From contig NZ_JACHLU010000016.1 of assembly GCF_014204625.1 (NCBI RefSeq), positions 1-64,000 on the forward strand: a stretch of DNA of 64,000 bases, read 5' to 3'. This DNA comes from Gillisella vitis. Its GTDB lineage: Bacteria > Pseudomonadota > Alphaproteobacteria > Rhizobiales > Rhizobiaceae. The position numbers and the translations under genes were made by a program. Numbering within the stretch: the first letter of the stretch is position 1; each line of letters opens with the position of its first letter. Of this stretch, positions 7,424-17,359 are shown one piece after another. The notes beneath the pieces were generated by a model. The model did no database searches and had not been told where the DNA came from. It worked only from the letters and a program-made list of their open reading frames with translations.

Positions 7424-9133
7424 TTACTTCTTGCGCGACCAGTCAGCCACATTCCAAAGTTCACTATCCCAGCCGGTCATCTTGATGCCCTGAAGAGAAT
7501 TGGTGAAAGCAGAAGGCTGACCACGATAAACGAGCGGGATCTGCACGCCTTCATCTGTCAGGATGTCGTTCATTTGCTTGACGATTGCGATGCGGTCTTC
7601 AAGCTTCGACGTTGCAGACAGCTTGGTGGAGAGCTTGTCATAATCCGGGCTGCAAAAACGTGGCATGTTTTCACCCTGCCAGCCGTTCTGCGGCGTTGGA
7701 ATCTTGTCGCAACGCCAGCCAGCCAGATAGGCTTCCGGGTCGGTGCCATCGAAGTTGTTGGTGTACATCTGCACATCAGCATAGAACTTCTGGAACGTGT
7801 CCGGGCTGGCTGGATCGCCGCCGAAGAACACCGATGCAGCCACATTGCGCAATTCGACATTGACGCCGATCTGCGACCACATATCCTTGACCAGAGCCTG
7901 TGTGCCCTGACGCACAGAGTTGGTGGATGTCTGGTACAGGAAGTTGAGCTTCACGCCATTCTTGGCGCGAATGCCGTCAGAGCCCTTCTTCCAGCCAGCT
8001 TCGTCCAGCAGCTTGTTGGCACCGTCAACGTCCTGCTTCAGGCACCAGCTGTCGTTCTTGGTGGAGACATAGGCGTCCGGGCCGGGAATGATGTTGCAGG
8101 TTGGCTTGCCAGCCAGACCGTAACCGGCCTCAACAATCACATCACGATCGATGGCCATGGACAGCGCCTTGCGCACAGCCGGATCAGACAGGGCCGGATG
8201 CGGACCGGCTTCCTTGGTGGAGCGCTTGTCGCCCAGCGATGGGTCAACAGCATAGTGGTTCAGGTCGATACGCTCAACCTGACTGCCAAAGGCGGTGATG
8301 ATCTTGCCCTTGCCTGCGGCCTCCATGGTTTCCAGCACTTCCGGCTCAACCTGCATGTTCCATGCATAGTCATATTCGCCGGTTTCCAGCACGGCGCGGG
8401 CGGCCGAGAGCGCATCGCCGCCACCCTTCAGGGTGACCGATGCAAAGGCAGGCTTGGCGGCATCACGGTAGTTTTCATTGGCAACGAAGGTGACAACGTC
8501 GTTTGGCTTGAATTCCTTGACCTTGAACGGGCCGGTGCCGATCGGGCCAAAGTTTGCGGCTGTACACTCAGGAGCCTTGGGGCCAAGGCAATCCTTGAAC
8601 TGGGCTTTCTGAATGATTGGAGACTGCGAACCAACAAAGGCTGTGTAAGGATAAGGCTTGGGGGCCGCGAAGGTGACCTTGACGGTCTGCGCATCAATCG
8701 CCTCTACGGATTTCACACCTTCAAACTTGGACGCCTGTGCGCAACCGCCGCCTGGTGCCGTGCAATATTGCCAGGTGAAAATCACGTCATCGGGTGTGAC
8801 TGGCGTGCCGTCCGACCATTTGGCATCCTTGGAAATTTTCCAGGTGATCGTGGTGAGGTCTGCGGATACACCACCGTTTTCAACGGTTGGAATGCTTTCC
8901 ACCAGCTTCGGGACAATATTGCCCTTTTCGTCAAAGCCAGCCAGAGGCTCAATCACCAGAGACGCGCTGTAAACTTCTTTTGTGCCGCCAGAGAGGTAAG
9001 GGTTGAGAGTGGAAACGGCCTGCCAGAACAGCATCTTCAATTCGCCATCGCTGCCGCGTTGGGCCATGGCGGGTGCGCTCGTCAACACGAGTGACGCGAC
9101 TGTTGTCGCCAGAATGAGCCTTACGTTACGCAT
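7424..9133 (-). CDS. Peptide ABC transporter substrate-binding protein (copy 1)
   Basis: This 569-residue periplasmic protein of the SBP_bac_5 (DppA/OppA) family has a signal peptide (MRNVRLILATTVASLVLTSA, cleaved after AMA). The family core includes SVNPYL-like LNPYLSGG, DDVIFTWQY and the lid sequence KALSMAIDRDVIV. It captures peptides for the adjacent permeases. It is closely similar along its whole length to the next gene upstream (9618-11324), showing a tandem duplication. The two share ALSDPAVRKAL-like, ETGEYD and SASVFFGGD-type segments. Confidence 0.92.
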   Translation of the reverse strand: MRNVRLILATTVASLVLTSAPAMAQRGSDGELKMLFWQAVSTLNPYLSGGTKEVYSASLVIEPLAGFDEKGNIVPKLVESIPTVENGGVSADLTTITWKISKDAKWSDGTPVTPDDVIFTWQYCTAPGGGCAQASKFEGVKSVEAIDAQTVKVTFAAPKPYPYTAFVGSQSPIIQKAQFKDCLGPKAPECTAANFGPIGTGPFKVKEFKPNDVVTFVANENYRDAAKPAFASVTLKGGGDALSAARAVLETGEYDYAWNMQVEPEVLETMEAAGKGKIITAFGSQVERIDLNHYAVDPSLGDKRSTKEAGPHPALSDPAVRKALSMAIDRDVIVEAGYGLAGKPTCNIIPGPDAYVSTKNDSWCLKQDVDGANKLLDEAGWKKGSDGIRAKNGVKLNFLYQTSTNSVRQGTQALVKDMWSQIGVNVELRNVAASVFFGGDPASPDTFQKFYADVQMYTNNFDGTDPEAYLAGWRCDKIPTPQNGWQGENMPRFCSPDYDKLSTKLSATSKLEDRIAIVKQMNDILTDEGVQIPLVYRGQPSAFTNSLQGIKMTGWDSELWNVADWSRKK

Positions 9134-9617
9134 AATATGGTATCCCCTTGTTTTCTATATATTCCGCAGCCCAATTGTAGCAGTCGTGCCCATGAACCAT
9201 TGCCGCAGATGTGTGTTTTGTACGTTGTCAGTCGATAGCGTATCTGTGCTGCGCTCCTCCCCGTCCTCTTTTTTTGTGCGCTGCCGAGGCCCTTTTCCCG
9301 TTGATATTTATTGGTATGCCCAAAATTTACGCTAGAAAAGCACAGGCTTATTTTTTGTTCAAGAAGAAAATTTCCTGATTGATCAATGTTCTGCGTCTTT
9401 GTCTGGCTCTGGTGCTGCCCGGTGGGTTTTGCAGCTTTTCTTGGGGTGGCATATTTATTTTATATATTTGTTTTTATTCAATAATTATTGGAAATGCCAT
9501 TGTTTTTTGTTGTTGTGGATATTGCATTTTCCCGTTTGGTAAATGGCTGAATATGTCACTGGATCGGGTCGCCGCCCACTTATCTGGCGGCGACCTGTTT
9601 TAGCGTTAATGCGGATG
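9134..9617. other. AT-rich intergenic region between the two binding-protein genes
   Basis: I see no gene in these 484 bp. The stretch is markedly T-rich around 9430-9520. It should hold the promoter of the downstream binding-protein gene (start 9133); I could not single out a convincing -35/-10 pair. Its far end holds the hairpin listed at 9567-9595. Confidence 0.5.
9567..9595. terminator. GC-rich hairpin after binding-protein copy 2
   Basis: GGTCGCCGCC is mirrored by GGCGGCGACC with a 9-bp loop, 23 bp beyond the stop at 9618. There is no T-run on the minus side, so it may stabilise the 3' end or attenuate rather than terminate fully. Confidence 0.5.
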
Positions 9618-11324
9618 TTACTTTGCTCTGCTCCAGTCTGCAACATTCCACAATTGCGAATCCCACGGATTCAGCTTTGCATCCTTGAGTGTGTTGGACA
9701 TGGCCGAGGGTTCGCCGCGATTGACCAGTGGAATCACCAGTCCGTCATTGACAATCATATCGTTCAGCGTGCGAATGATCGTGGCGCGGTTGTCAATGCC
9801 TGCGGTGATACGGAGCTTGTCGACCAGCGCATCATATTCGGCATTGCAATAGCGTGGCGTGTTTTGGCCTTGCCAGTTGTTTTGTGGCATTGGAATCTTG
9901 TCACATTTAAAGTCGGTCATGAATTTTTCAGGATCGGTGCTTTCAAAGCCGCTGGCGAACATTTCGGCATCGGCGTAAAATTTCTGGTAGGTGTCCGGGC
10001 TTGCCACGTCGCCGCCGAAAAAGACGGATGCGCTGACATTGCGCAGCTCAACCTCGGCCCCAATCTGCTGCCACATATCCTTGATCAGAAGCTGGGTGGT
10101 CTGGCGTACGGAATTGGTTGAGGTCTGGAAGAGCAGCGACAGTTTGACGCCGTTTTTACTGCGAATACCATCTGGCCCACGCACCCAGCCTGCTTCATCC
10201 AGCAGGGCGTTTGCCTTGGGAATGTCCTGTTTGTTGCACCATTCCTTGGCGGTAGAGGCATAAATTTCAGGGGCGGGGATAATATTGCATGTTGGCGTTC
10301 CGGCTTTGCCGTAGCCGGCTTCCACAATCACGTCGCGGTCAATGGCAAGGGCCAGAGCGCGCCGCACCTTTGGATCGGACAGGGCCGGATGAGGGCCAGC
10401 TTCCTTGGTGGAGCGCTTGTCGCCCAGCGATGCGTCAACGGCGTAAGGGTTCAGCAGAATGCGCTCAACCGTTGAGCTGAAGGCCGAGGTGAGGGTGCCT
10501 TTGCCCTTCTGGGTCATGGCCTCGACCACTTCCGGCTCAATCACGGTGTTCCACGCAAAGTCGTATTCGCCGGTTTCCAGCACGGCGCGGGCAGCCGAGA
10601 GGGCGTCGCCGCCGCCTTTGAGGGTGGCGGTGGCAAAGGCCGGTTTGCTCGGGTCGCGGTAATTTGGATTGGCCTTGAAATTGATCACGTCATTGGCTTT
10701 GAAATCGGTGACAACAAAAGGGCCGGTGCCAATCGGGCCAAAATTGGCGGCCGTGCATTGGGCGGCCAGGGCTCCAAGGCAATCCTTGAACTGGGCGTGC
10801 TGCAAAACCGGCGCAAGTGCGCCAACAAAGGCCATATAAGGATAAGGGCGCGGAGAGGTGAAGGTGATTTTAACGGTCTGCGGATCGGGTGCCGTGATGG
10901 TGGAAATGCCATCAAACTTGGCACGTTGCGCGCAGCCGCCGCCCGGCGCAATGCAATATTGCCAGGTGAAAATCACATCATCAGCCGTCAGCGGGCTGCC
11001 ATCTGACCAGGTGATGCCCGGTTTGAGTTTCCAGGTGATGCTGGTCATATCCTTGGAGACGCCGCCATTGTCGATGGTCGGGATTTCCGAAACCAGCCGT
11101 GGCATCAGGTTGCCGTTTTCATCAAAGCCCGCCAAAGGCTCAATCACCATCGAGGCCGCATACACTTCCTTGCTGCCACCGGAGAGATAGGGATTGAGGC
11201 TGGAAACCGCCTGCCAGAACAGGATTTTCACATCGCCATCCGTGCCGCGTGCGGCCAGAGCAGGCGTGCTCGCCAGAAAGAGCGCGGTGGTTGATGCCGC
11301 CATAATGGCTTTCAGGTGTTTCAT
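9618..11324 (-). CDS. Peptide ABC transporter substrate-binding protein (copy 2)
   Basis: This 568-residue paralogue of the 7424-9133 product has signal peptide MKHLKAIMAASTTALFLAST and the same family signatures (LNPYLSGGSKEVYAA, DDVIFTWQYC, RALALAIDRDVIV). I chose the start at 11324 because a signal peptide follows it; the frame extends upstream to 11423 but that part is unlike a signal sequence. Two binding proteins with one permease pair suggest widened substrate range. The gene is divergent from the amidohydrolase gene across a 264-bp control region. Confidence 0.9.
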   Translation of the reverse strand: MKHLKAIMAASTTALFLASTPALAARGTDGDVKILFWQAVSSLNPYLSGGSKEVYAASMVIEPLAGFDENGNLMPRLVSEIPTIDNGGVSKDMTSITWKLKPGITWSDGSPLTADDVIFTWQYCIAPGGGCAQRAKFDGISTITAPDPQTVKITFTSPRPYPYMAFVGALAPVLQHAQFKDCLGALAAQCTAANFGPIGTGPFVVTDFKANDVINFKANPNYRDPSKPAFATATLKGGGDALSAARAVLETGEYDFAWNTVIEPEVVEAMTQKGKGTLTSAFSSTVERILLNPYAVDASLGDKRSTKEAGPHPALSDPKVRRALALAIDRDVIVEAGYGKAGTPTCNIIPAPEIYASTAKEWCNKQDIPKANALLDEAGWVRGPDGIRSKNGVKLSLLFQTSTNSVRQTTQLLIKDMWQQIGAEVELRNVSASVFFGGDVASPDTYQKFYADAEMFASGFESTDPEKFMTDFKCDKIPMPQNNWQGQNTPRYCNAEYDALVDKLRITAGIDNRATIIRTLNDMIVNDGLVIPLVNRGEPSAMSNTLKDAKLNPWDSQLWNVADWSRAK

Positions 11325-11588
11325 CTTGGTCTCTTGTGTCCCGTGTTGTTGCGGTTTTGCAGATTTCGCAGGCGATCTGCGTAAGTCAATGTCGCAGAAG
11401 ATGTAATTGAAAACAGGACGCAACGTGCATTCCTGCCAACCGCATGACGTGCTGTGCTTAAAAAATAAACCTTAATTTTTAAGGGCTATTTTTTGTTCAT
11501 TCTGCAAATTTCGAGCTTGCAAAAGCGATCTGTTAATGAGCACTATGCCATCGAAAATTGACGGGAACAGCATAAAAAGAGGTTACTC

Positions 11589-12752
11589 ATGCCCATTTTG
11601 AACCGCGCCAGCGAATTGCAGGACGAAGTGACCGGTTGGCGTCGGCATTTGCACCAGAATCCAGAGCTATTGTATGATGTGCATCAGACGGCTGGCTTTG
11701 TGGCTGAAAAGCTGAAGGAATTTGGCTGTGATACGGTTGAGACCGGCATTGGCCGCACCGGCGTGGTTGGCATCATCAAGGGCAATCGGGGTGAAGGCAA
11801 AACCATTGGTATGCGCGCTGATATGGATGCGCTGCCGATTACCGAAATCACCGGGGCTGAATGGGCTTCAAAAGTGCCGGGCAAAATGCACGCCTGCGGC
11901 CACGATGGCCATACCGCCATGCTGCTGGGTGCTGCCAAATATCTGGCCGAGACCCGCAATTTTGCAGGTTCCGTTGCCGTGATCTTTCAGCCTGCGGAAG
12001 AGGGGGGTGGTGGTGGTCTTGCCATGGTGCAGGATGGTATGATGGAGAAATTCAACATTTCCCAAGTCTACGGTATGCACAATTCACCCGGCATTCCGCT
12101 TGGTAATTTCTCCACCCGCAAAGGCTCCACCATGGCGGCGTCCGACACGTTTGAAATTGTCGTCAAAGGCAAGGGCAGCCATGCGGCGACCCCGCATTTG
12201 TCGGTTGATCCGGTGCTGGTATCGGCACATATCGTCATTGCGCTGCAATCCATCGTGTCACGCGGGATGGACCCGTTGAAGTCCTTGGTGATTTCGGTCA
12301 CGACCACCCATGGCGGCGATGCTTACAATGTCATTCCCATGGATGTGACGCTGACCGGCACCGTGCGTACGCTGCTGCCCGAGATCCGCGATTTTGCAGA
12401 AAAGCGCCTGAGCGAAGTGGCAACAGTGACCGCCATGGCCCATGGCGCGGTTGCGGAAGTTTCTTACCATCGCGGCTATCCGGTGACATTCAATCACGAC
12501 AATGAAACGGATTTTGCCATCAAAATTGCCACCAGTATTTCTGGCGAAAACCGTGTCGACACCAATGCTGCACCGAAGATGGGTGCCGAGGACTTTTCCT
12601 ACATGCTGGAAAGTCGTCCGGGGGCGTTTATGTTTCTGGGCGTGGGTGATACGGCGGGCCTGCATCATCCGGCCTATGATTTTAACGATGAGGTTATTCC
12701 CTATGGCATCAGCTATTGGGTAACGCTTGCTGAAACGGGTCTTGCTGCCTGA
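11589..12752 (+). CDS. M20 family amidohydrolase/peptidase (hippurate hydrolase-like)
   Basis: This 387-residue cytoplasmic metallohydrolase of the M20D group (HipO/amidohydrolase) has metal ligands in HACGHDGHTAML at about 100-111, the catalytic Glu in QPAEEGGGG, and further ligands in GMHNSPGIPLG and MGAEDFSYML. Family members remove N-acyl groups from amino acids or split dipeptides. An AAGAGG-type ribosome site precedes the ATG. It is divergent from the transporter genes and 81 bp upstream of the fused ATPase, so it likely processes imported acyl-amino acids or peptides. Confidence 0.9.
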   Translation: MPILNRASELQDEVTGWRRHLHQNPELLYDVHQTAGFVAEKLKEFGCDTVETGIGRTGVVGIIKGNRGEGKTIGMRADMDALPITEITGAEWASKVPGKMHACGHDGHTAMLLGAAKYLAETRNFAGSVAVIFQPAEEGGGGGLAMVQDGMMEKFNISQVYGMHNSPGIPLGNFSTRKGSTMAASDTFEIVVKGKGSHAATPHLSVDPVLVSAHIVIALQSIVSRGMDPLKSLVISVTTTHGGDAYNVIPMDVTLTGTVRTLLPEIRDFAEKRLSEVATVTAMAHGAVAEVSYHRGYPVTFNHDNETDFAIKIATSISGENRVDTNAAPKMGAEDFSYMLESRPGAFMFLGVGDTAGLHHPAYDFNDEVIPYGISYWVTLAETGLAA

Positions 12753-12788
12753 TTGCGGATCGGCCTGAGACAGATGACACAATAAAAG

Positions 12789-12808
12789 CGCTCCGGCCAA
12801 CCGGAGCG
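12789..12808. terminator. Hairpin between amidohydrolase and ATPase genes
   Basis: CGCTCCGG-CCAA-CCGGAGCG is a perfect 8-bp stem. On the plus strand no T-run follows; on the minus strand TTTTATT follows. It may act as an mRNA processing or attenuation element within the operon. Confidence 0.4.
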
Positions 12809-12833
12809 TCTTGATAAAGGGGAAAAGCAGCCG

Positions 12834-14666
12834 ATGGCTGAAGACAGAATGCAGGGTGCAGCGCCCGTTCTTTCGGTTCGCAATCTGACGACATCGTTCC
12901 GGATTGGTGATAGCTGGAAATCTGTTGTCCGGGACATGAGCTTTGATGTGGCACCCGGCGAGACGGTGGCCATTGTTGGCGAATCCGGCTCTGGCAAAAG
13001 CGTGACATCGCTGTCCATCATGCAATTGTTGCAGAAGAATTTCAGCCGGATCGAAGGCAGCATCAAGCTGAATGGCCGCGAACTGCTGACGCTGGAGCCG
13101 GAGCAGATGCGGCAGGTGCGCGGCAATGATGTGGCGATGATCTTTCAGGAGCCGATGACCAGCCTCAATCCGATTTTTCCGATTGGCAAGCAGATCGCCG
13201 AGGCCATCCTGTGCCACCGGAATATTTCCAGAGCCGAAGCCCGATCCGAGGTCATTCGCCTGCTGGAAAAAGTGCGCATTCCCAATGCCAAGGGCCGGTT
13301 TGACGAATTTCCCCATCAGTTTTCCGGCGGGATGCGCCAGCGTGTGATGATTGCCATGGCGCTGGCCGCAAAGCCCAAACTGCTGATTGCTGACGAGCCG
13401 ACCACAGCGCTGGATGTGACCATTCAGGGGCAGATTCTTGACCTGATCAAGATCTTGCAGGAAGAAGAGGGCATGTCGGTGCTGTTCATCACCCATGATA
13501 TGGGTGTTGTTGCCGAAATCGCCGATCGCACGCTGGTGATGCTGCGCGGCGAAATGGTGGAAAGTGGCACCACGGATGATATTTTCAACCGTGGCAAACA
13601 TCCCTACACACGCGCCCTTTTGTCTGCGGTGCCAAAGCTTGGTTCTATGAAGGGCCATGATTGCCCGCTGCGGTTTCCGGTGATTGACATTAAAACCGGC
13701 GACACCATCACCGCAGAAGAAGAGGTAACAGATACCGTCGGCTCCAGCCGTCCGATTCTGGAGGTGAAAAACCTGACCACCCGGTTTGATATTCGCGCAG
13801 GTCTGCTGGGTCGAAAAGCCGGTGCCGTTCACGCGGTGGAAAATGTCAGCTTTGATTTGCGTCCCGGCGAAACCCTGTCGCTGGTGGGGGAATCCGGTTG
13901 CGGTAAATCCACCACCGGCCGCTCGATAACCCGCCTTGTGCAGCCCACCAGTGGCACAATTGCGCTGGATGGCTACAATGTCATGAGCCTTGATAGCGGC
14001 ACATTGCGCAAGATGCGCCGTACGATTCAAATGGTGTTTCAAGACCCCTTTGCCAGTCTTGACCCACGCATGTCGGTTGGCTCGGCGGTGATGGAACCGT
14101 ATCTGGAGCATAACCTTGGCAGCAAGCAGCAGGCGCGTGAAAAAGCCGCCGATCTGTTGGAGCGCGTGGGGTTGAGCGCCGATATGATGCGGCGTTATCC
14201 GCATGAATTTTCCGGTGGCCAGCGCCAGCGCGTCGCCATTGCCCGCACGCTGATGCTCGATCCCAAGGTGATTGTCGCCGATGAGGCGGTATCGGCGCTG
14301 GATGTGTCGATCAAGGCGCAGGTGTGCAATCTGTTGCTGGATTTGCAGCAAAGTTTCAACCTCGCCTATCTGTTCATTTCCCACGATATGGCCGTGGTGG
14401 AGCGGGTCAGCCATCGTGTGGCGGTGATGTATCTGGGCGAGATTGTCGAAATTGGTCCGCGTCAGGCGGTGTTTGAAAATCCGCAACATCCTTATACCAA
14501 AAAGCTGATGGCAGCGGTGCCGGTGCCCGATCCGGCTCGTCGTCATATGGCGCGTAATGTCTCCAGTGACGAAATCAAAAGCCCTGTTCGGCCTCTGGGC
14601 TTTAAGCCGCCCAAGCGGGAGTACCGTGAAATCTCCAGTGGTCATCTGGTTCAGGTGGTTGATTGA
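12834..14666 (+). CDS. Peptide ABC transporter, fused double ATP-binding protein (DppD-DppF type)
   Basis: The 610-residue protein holds two nucleotide-binding domains in one chain. Domain 1 has Walker A GESGSGKS, signature FSGGMRQR and Walker B LLIADEPT. Domain 2, after about residue 300, has [16 protein letters not shown] and [12 protein letters not shown]. Each domain is followed by an oligopeptide/dipeptide-type C-terminal region ([12 protein letters not shown] and [12 protein letters not shown]). It would energise the permeases encoded on the other strand. AAGGGGA precedes the ATG. Confidence 0.92.
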   Translation: MAEDRMQGAAPVLSVRNLTTSFRIGDSWKSVVRDMSFDVAPGETVAIVGESGSGKSVTSLSIMQLLQKNFSRIEGSIKLNGRELLTLEPEQMRQVRGNDVAMIFQEPMTSLNPIFPIGKQIAEAILCHRNISRAEARSEVIRLLEKVRIPNAKGRFDEFPHQFSGGMRQRVMIAMALAAKPKLLIADEPTTALDVTIQGQILDLIKILQEEEGMSVLFITHDMGVVAEIADRTLVMLRGEMVESGTTDDIFNRGKHPYTRALLSAVPKLGSMKGHDCPLRFPVIDIKTGDTITAEEEVTDTVGSSRPILEVKNLTTRFDIRAGLLGRKAGAVHAVENVSFDLRPGETLSLVGESGCGKSTTGRSITRLVQPTSGTIALDGYNVMSLDSGTLRKMRRTIQMVFQDPFASLDPRMSVGSAVMEPYLEHNLGSKQQAREKAADLLERVGLSADMMRRYPHEFSGGQRQRVAIARTLMLDPKVIVADEAVSALDVSIKAQVCNLLLDLQQSFNLAYLFISHDMAVVERVSHRVAVMYLGEIVEIGPRQAVFENPQHPYTKKLMAAVPVPDPARRHMARNVSSDEIKSPVRPLGFKPPKREYREISSGHLVQVVD

Positions 14667-14832
14667 ACTGTTGATGAGAGCGACCATCTGCACAGCGGTG
14701 CAGGTGGTCTTTTATCAACCACTGTGTGAAAGTTTTCAGGCCCCGTCATTGTAGTCTTGTCATCGCCAATCCATATCATGGCGGCCGCATTGCCCTTGCA
14801 ACGCGCCAGAGTGATAGAGGACAGGAGTGGTG

Positions 14833-15489
14833 ATGGTGGATTCTGAAAGCAGTTGTGGTCATGAGCAAACCTTCCGTGCAGAGCCCGGCCATGCTGCCCG
14901 CCTTTCAGACATTCTCACCAGAATTGCCGAGGATGAGAAACGTGAGCGGGTGTCGATTGCCGATCTTTTTCAGGCGATGGGAGATCGTGCGTTTGGAGCG
15001 CTGATCCTGATTTTTGCTCTTCCCAATGTTGTGCCCACTCCGCCCGGAACTTCGGCCATCACGGGTGCGCCGCTGGTGTTTTTGTGTTTTCAGCTGATGC
15101 TGGGAATGTCGCCGTGGTTGCCGCGGGTGATTGCTGATCGCTCCTTGAGCCGCACGGATTTTTCGGCCATCGTCAAACGGATTGCGCCTTGGCTTGCCCG
15201 TGGTGAGCGTTTTCTGAAGCCACGGTTCGAACGTTTCGTTCGCCCCCCGGCAGAATATGGATTGGGGGTGATGGCCTTCATTCTGGCCATTGTTTTGGCG
15301 CTGCCTATTCCGCTTGGCAATATTTTGCCAGCCATTGCGCTGTCGCTGTTTGCCTTTGCCTTGCTGGAAAAGGACGGGGTCTATGCACTGGCTGGCTCGG
15401 TGCTTTTTTTCTTTTCGCTGTTTGTGGTGGCGGGCGTGATGCTGGCACTTGGGAAAGCGGCGTTGCTGTTATTCCACGCAACATTTTAG
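14833..15489 (+). CDS. exoD: ExoD family membrane protein
   Basis: This 218-residue protein matches the ExoD family of rhizobial exopolysaccharide-related membrane proteins: an N-terminal cytoplasmic part (RLSDILTRIAEDEKRERVSI) and conserved GDRAFGALILIFALPNVVPT, followed by several hydrophobic segments. ExoD was linked to exopolysaccharide production, alkali tolerance and nodule invasion in Sinorhizobium; the biochemical role is unknown. AGGAG lies 5 bp upstream of the ATG at 14833. In-frame GTG codons at 14827 and 14830 are alternatives. It stands alone. Confidence 0.85.
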   Translation: MVDSESSCGHEQTFRAEPGHAARLSDILTRIAEDEKRERVSIADLFQAMGDRAFGALILIFALPNVVPTPPGTSAITGAPLVFLCFQLMLGMSPWLPRVIADRSLSRTDFSAIVKRIAPWLARGERFLKPRFERFVRPPAEYGLGVMAFILAIVLALPIPLGNILPAIALSLFAFALLEKDGVYALAGSVLFFFSLFVVAGVMLALGKAALLLFHATF

Positions 15490-15984
15490 AGTTTGTCAGG
15501 GATCAAACACCTAAAGCCTGTCGCAGTGAATAGGATTCACTGCGACAGGCTTTAGCTCTTTCTTTTTCGCATGTACGTTATCGTTTTATTGAGGACAATA
15601 AAACGCGACATGCTTTAGAGTCCTTCTGCACCCTGCCAGAAGCATGCTCAAGGGGCCGTATAGTGTTTCTCCGGCCAGACCATAAAAGCGATATTTCTCC
15701 AGCATGGCGCAAGCTTGAGTTGCCATGACTGTATCGAATGGGTCCGTCAAGGCCTCTGGGTTGGCGTTTGTCTGGGAAAAGTGGAACCCGGTTTTTCTGT
15801 CAGACAGGCGAGTCCCGTGGCTGGATGCTGTATCGACAAACGTCGGTGTGTTCGACGATAAGACGTGAGTTGTGTTTTTGAAGGCGCAGAACAGGCATCG
15901 GCACCCGCGCCAATGCAGCCTGGCTCAGCTCTTTGAAAATGGTGCTTTCTCCTTCGGTTCAGCAGCACGGTCCCCATTGCGGTG
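15490..15984. other. Intergenic region with structured repeats
   Basis: These 495 bp hold the 104-bp repeat at 15511-15614 and a palindromic element around 15767-15812 (GTCTGGGAAAAGTGGAACCCGG, broken by its loop, related to elements at 18340, 48190 and 52140). The rest shows no convincing gene. A 46-codon minus-strand frame (15586-15726) has no ribosome site. Confidence 0.5.
15511..15614. repeat. 104-bp structured repeat, family 1, copy 1
   Basis: The unit contains a perfect 20-bp inverted repeat (CTAAAGCCTGTCGCAGTGAA, 5-bp loop) and a second nested hairpin (GCATGT outer arm, CGTTTTATTG inner arm). It recurs at 46546-46649 with only about one difference that I can see. Confidence 0.85.
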
Positions 15985-17352
15985 ATGAACAGCTATTCCG
16001 GTGATGAGAAAAGGAATATTCCTACCATGAGGTCGCTGCTGCATTTTGTTCATGGCTTTTCCATCAGGCAGGCCTATCGCCTTGGTATGAGAAAGCTGGC
16101 CGATGGCCGTATGCCGGTGGCAGCGGCAGCGTTGAAGCGGGCGGCCAATGGCGGCCACGTTGGGGCCTGCTATGAAATGGCAAGGCTTTACGAAATGGGA
16201 CGCGGTGTGATCTGTGACCTTTCGGAGGCGCGTCGGTTGGCACGCTTTGCAGCCGATTCGGGCCATGTGCCATCCATGTCTCTGGCTGCACGACTGTTTC
16301 TGATTTCGCCCGAGCGCCGTCTGCAAGCCACGCCTTCTACCAATCAGCCCTATGGCTATGCTGAGGAGTTGACGAGCGAGCCGGAAATGGCCCGCCGATA
16401 TGCCATGCTGGCGCATCACCATGGCAATGTGGATGGATCGGCGCTGGCGGGTTATCTGTTTGCTTCCGGCATTGGTGGCCCGGCAGATGCCAGACTTGCG
16501 CTGGCCTGCTACCAGCCTGCGGTGCAGGTCGGCAATGTGCGGGCCCATCTTGGCATGGGCACATTGTTTGCCGGTGGCCATCTGGGTGTGGCGGATTATG
16601 CGCGGGCGCTGCCTTATTTCAAATATGCCGCAGCCTCCGGCAATAGCACGGCCCGTCACTATCTCGCTCTGCAATTTCTGAAGGGTCTTGGCACTGAGCG
16701 GGATGAGGAGCGGGCGCTGAAACTGTTCAGTGCCGCTGCCGCCAAGGGCTATCGCGCCTCCATTGAGGAATTGGCCGCCTATTATCTGGATGAGGCGTAT
16801 CCGCAGCGTGACCGGGCGCGGGGAATCCACTGGCTCACAGCACTGGGCCGCATGGGCGATCAACGCGCCTGCCGCGAGCTGGAGCGACGCTATCGCCACG
16901 GCATTGATGTGCCGGTGAATGGTGCCGAGGCGGTGATCTGGCTGGAGAAGGCGGCCCTGAAAGGCGATGTCGCAGCACAGTTTCAGATGGCCGTGATTGC
17001 GGCGACGGGCGGGGGCGAAGACGAGGCTGATTATGTGCAGGCCAGACTGTGGTTTGAAATGGCGGCAGACAATGGCCATACCATTGCTATGGTCAATCTT
17101 GGTCGCTTCCGAATGAAAGGTGTCGGCGGCGACGTTGACCTTGAGGGTGCGCAGGATATTCTGGAGATTGCCATCGAGGCGGGGGAAATGGCGGCTTATG
17201 CCATTCTGGGCGAGTTTTATGCCTATTATGCCGAGCCAGCCAATATTGAAGCCGCACGCGAGATCCTGATGCATGGTGTGGAAAAGGATGACGCAGTCTG
17301 CAAGAATATTCTGGCCAGACTGGAAGAAGAAATAGCGGTCAAAGTCGCCTGA
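15985..17352 (+). CDS. Sel1-like repeat (TPR-like) protein
   Basis: This 455-residue protein is built of Sel1-like repeats from about residue 30 to the end. Examples are AAALKRAANGGHVGACYEMA, GHVPSMSLAARLF, GNVRAHLGMGTLF, GNSTARHYLALQFLKGLG and GHTIAMVNLGRFRMKGVGG. There is no signal peptide. Such alpha-solenoids act as protein-interaction scaffolds; no partner is evident. The start is uncertain: ATG 15985, an adjacent GTG, or ATG 16027 preceded by AAGGA. The downstream end abuts a 104-bp repeat. Confidence 0.85.
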   Translation: MNSYSGDEKRNIPTMRSLLHFVHGFSIRQAYRLGMRKLADGRMPVAAAALKRAANGGHVGACYEMARLYEMGRGVICDLSEARRLARFAADSGHVPSMSLAARLFLISPERRLQATPSTNQPYGYAEELTSEPEMARRYAMLAHHHGNVDGSALAGYLFASGIGGPADARLALACYQPAVQVGNVRAHLGMGTLFAGGHLGVADYARALPYFKYAAASGNSTARHYLALQFLKGLGTERDEERALKLFSAAAAKGYRASIEELAAYYLDEAYPQRDRARGIHWLTALGRMGDQRACRELERRYRHGIDVPVNGAEAVIWLEKAALKGDVAAQFQMAVIAATGGGEDEADYVQARLWFEMAADNGHTIAMVNLGRFRMKGVGGDVDLEGAQDILEIAIEAGEMAAYAILGEFYAYYAEPANIEAAREILMHGVEKDDAVCKNILARLEEEIAVKVA

Positions 17353-17359
17353 ACAGCGG

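Noticed and set aside
7403..9094. 563-codon frame opposite to substrate-binding protein copy 1
   Set aside because: Shadow of a conserved SBP_bac_5 gene; no family features and no ribosome site.
12258..14693. Very long open frame (811 codons) on the strand opposite to the double ATPase
   Set aside because: The plus strand encodes an intact ABC ATPase with all motifs. The opposing product is rich in His, Gln and Arg, the usual shadow of GC-biased coding DNA, and has no ribosome site.
15586..15726. 46-codon minus-strand frame after exoD
   Set aside because: No ribosome site, and its end lies within the 104-bp repeat.
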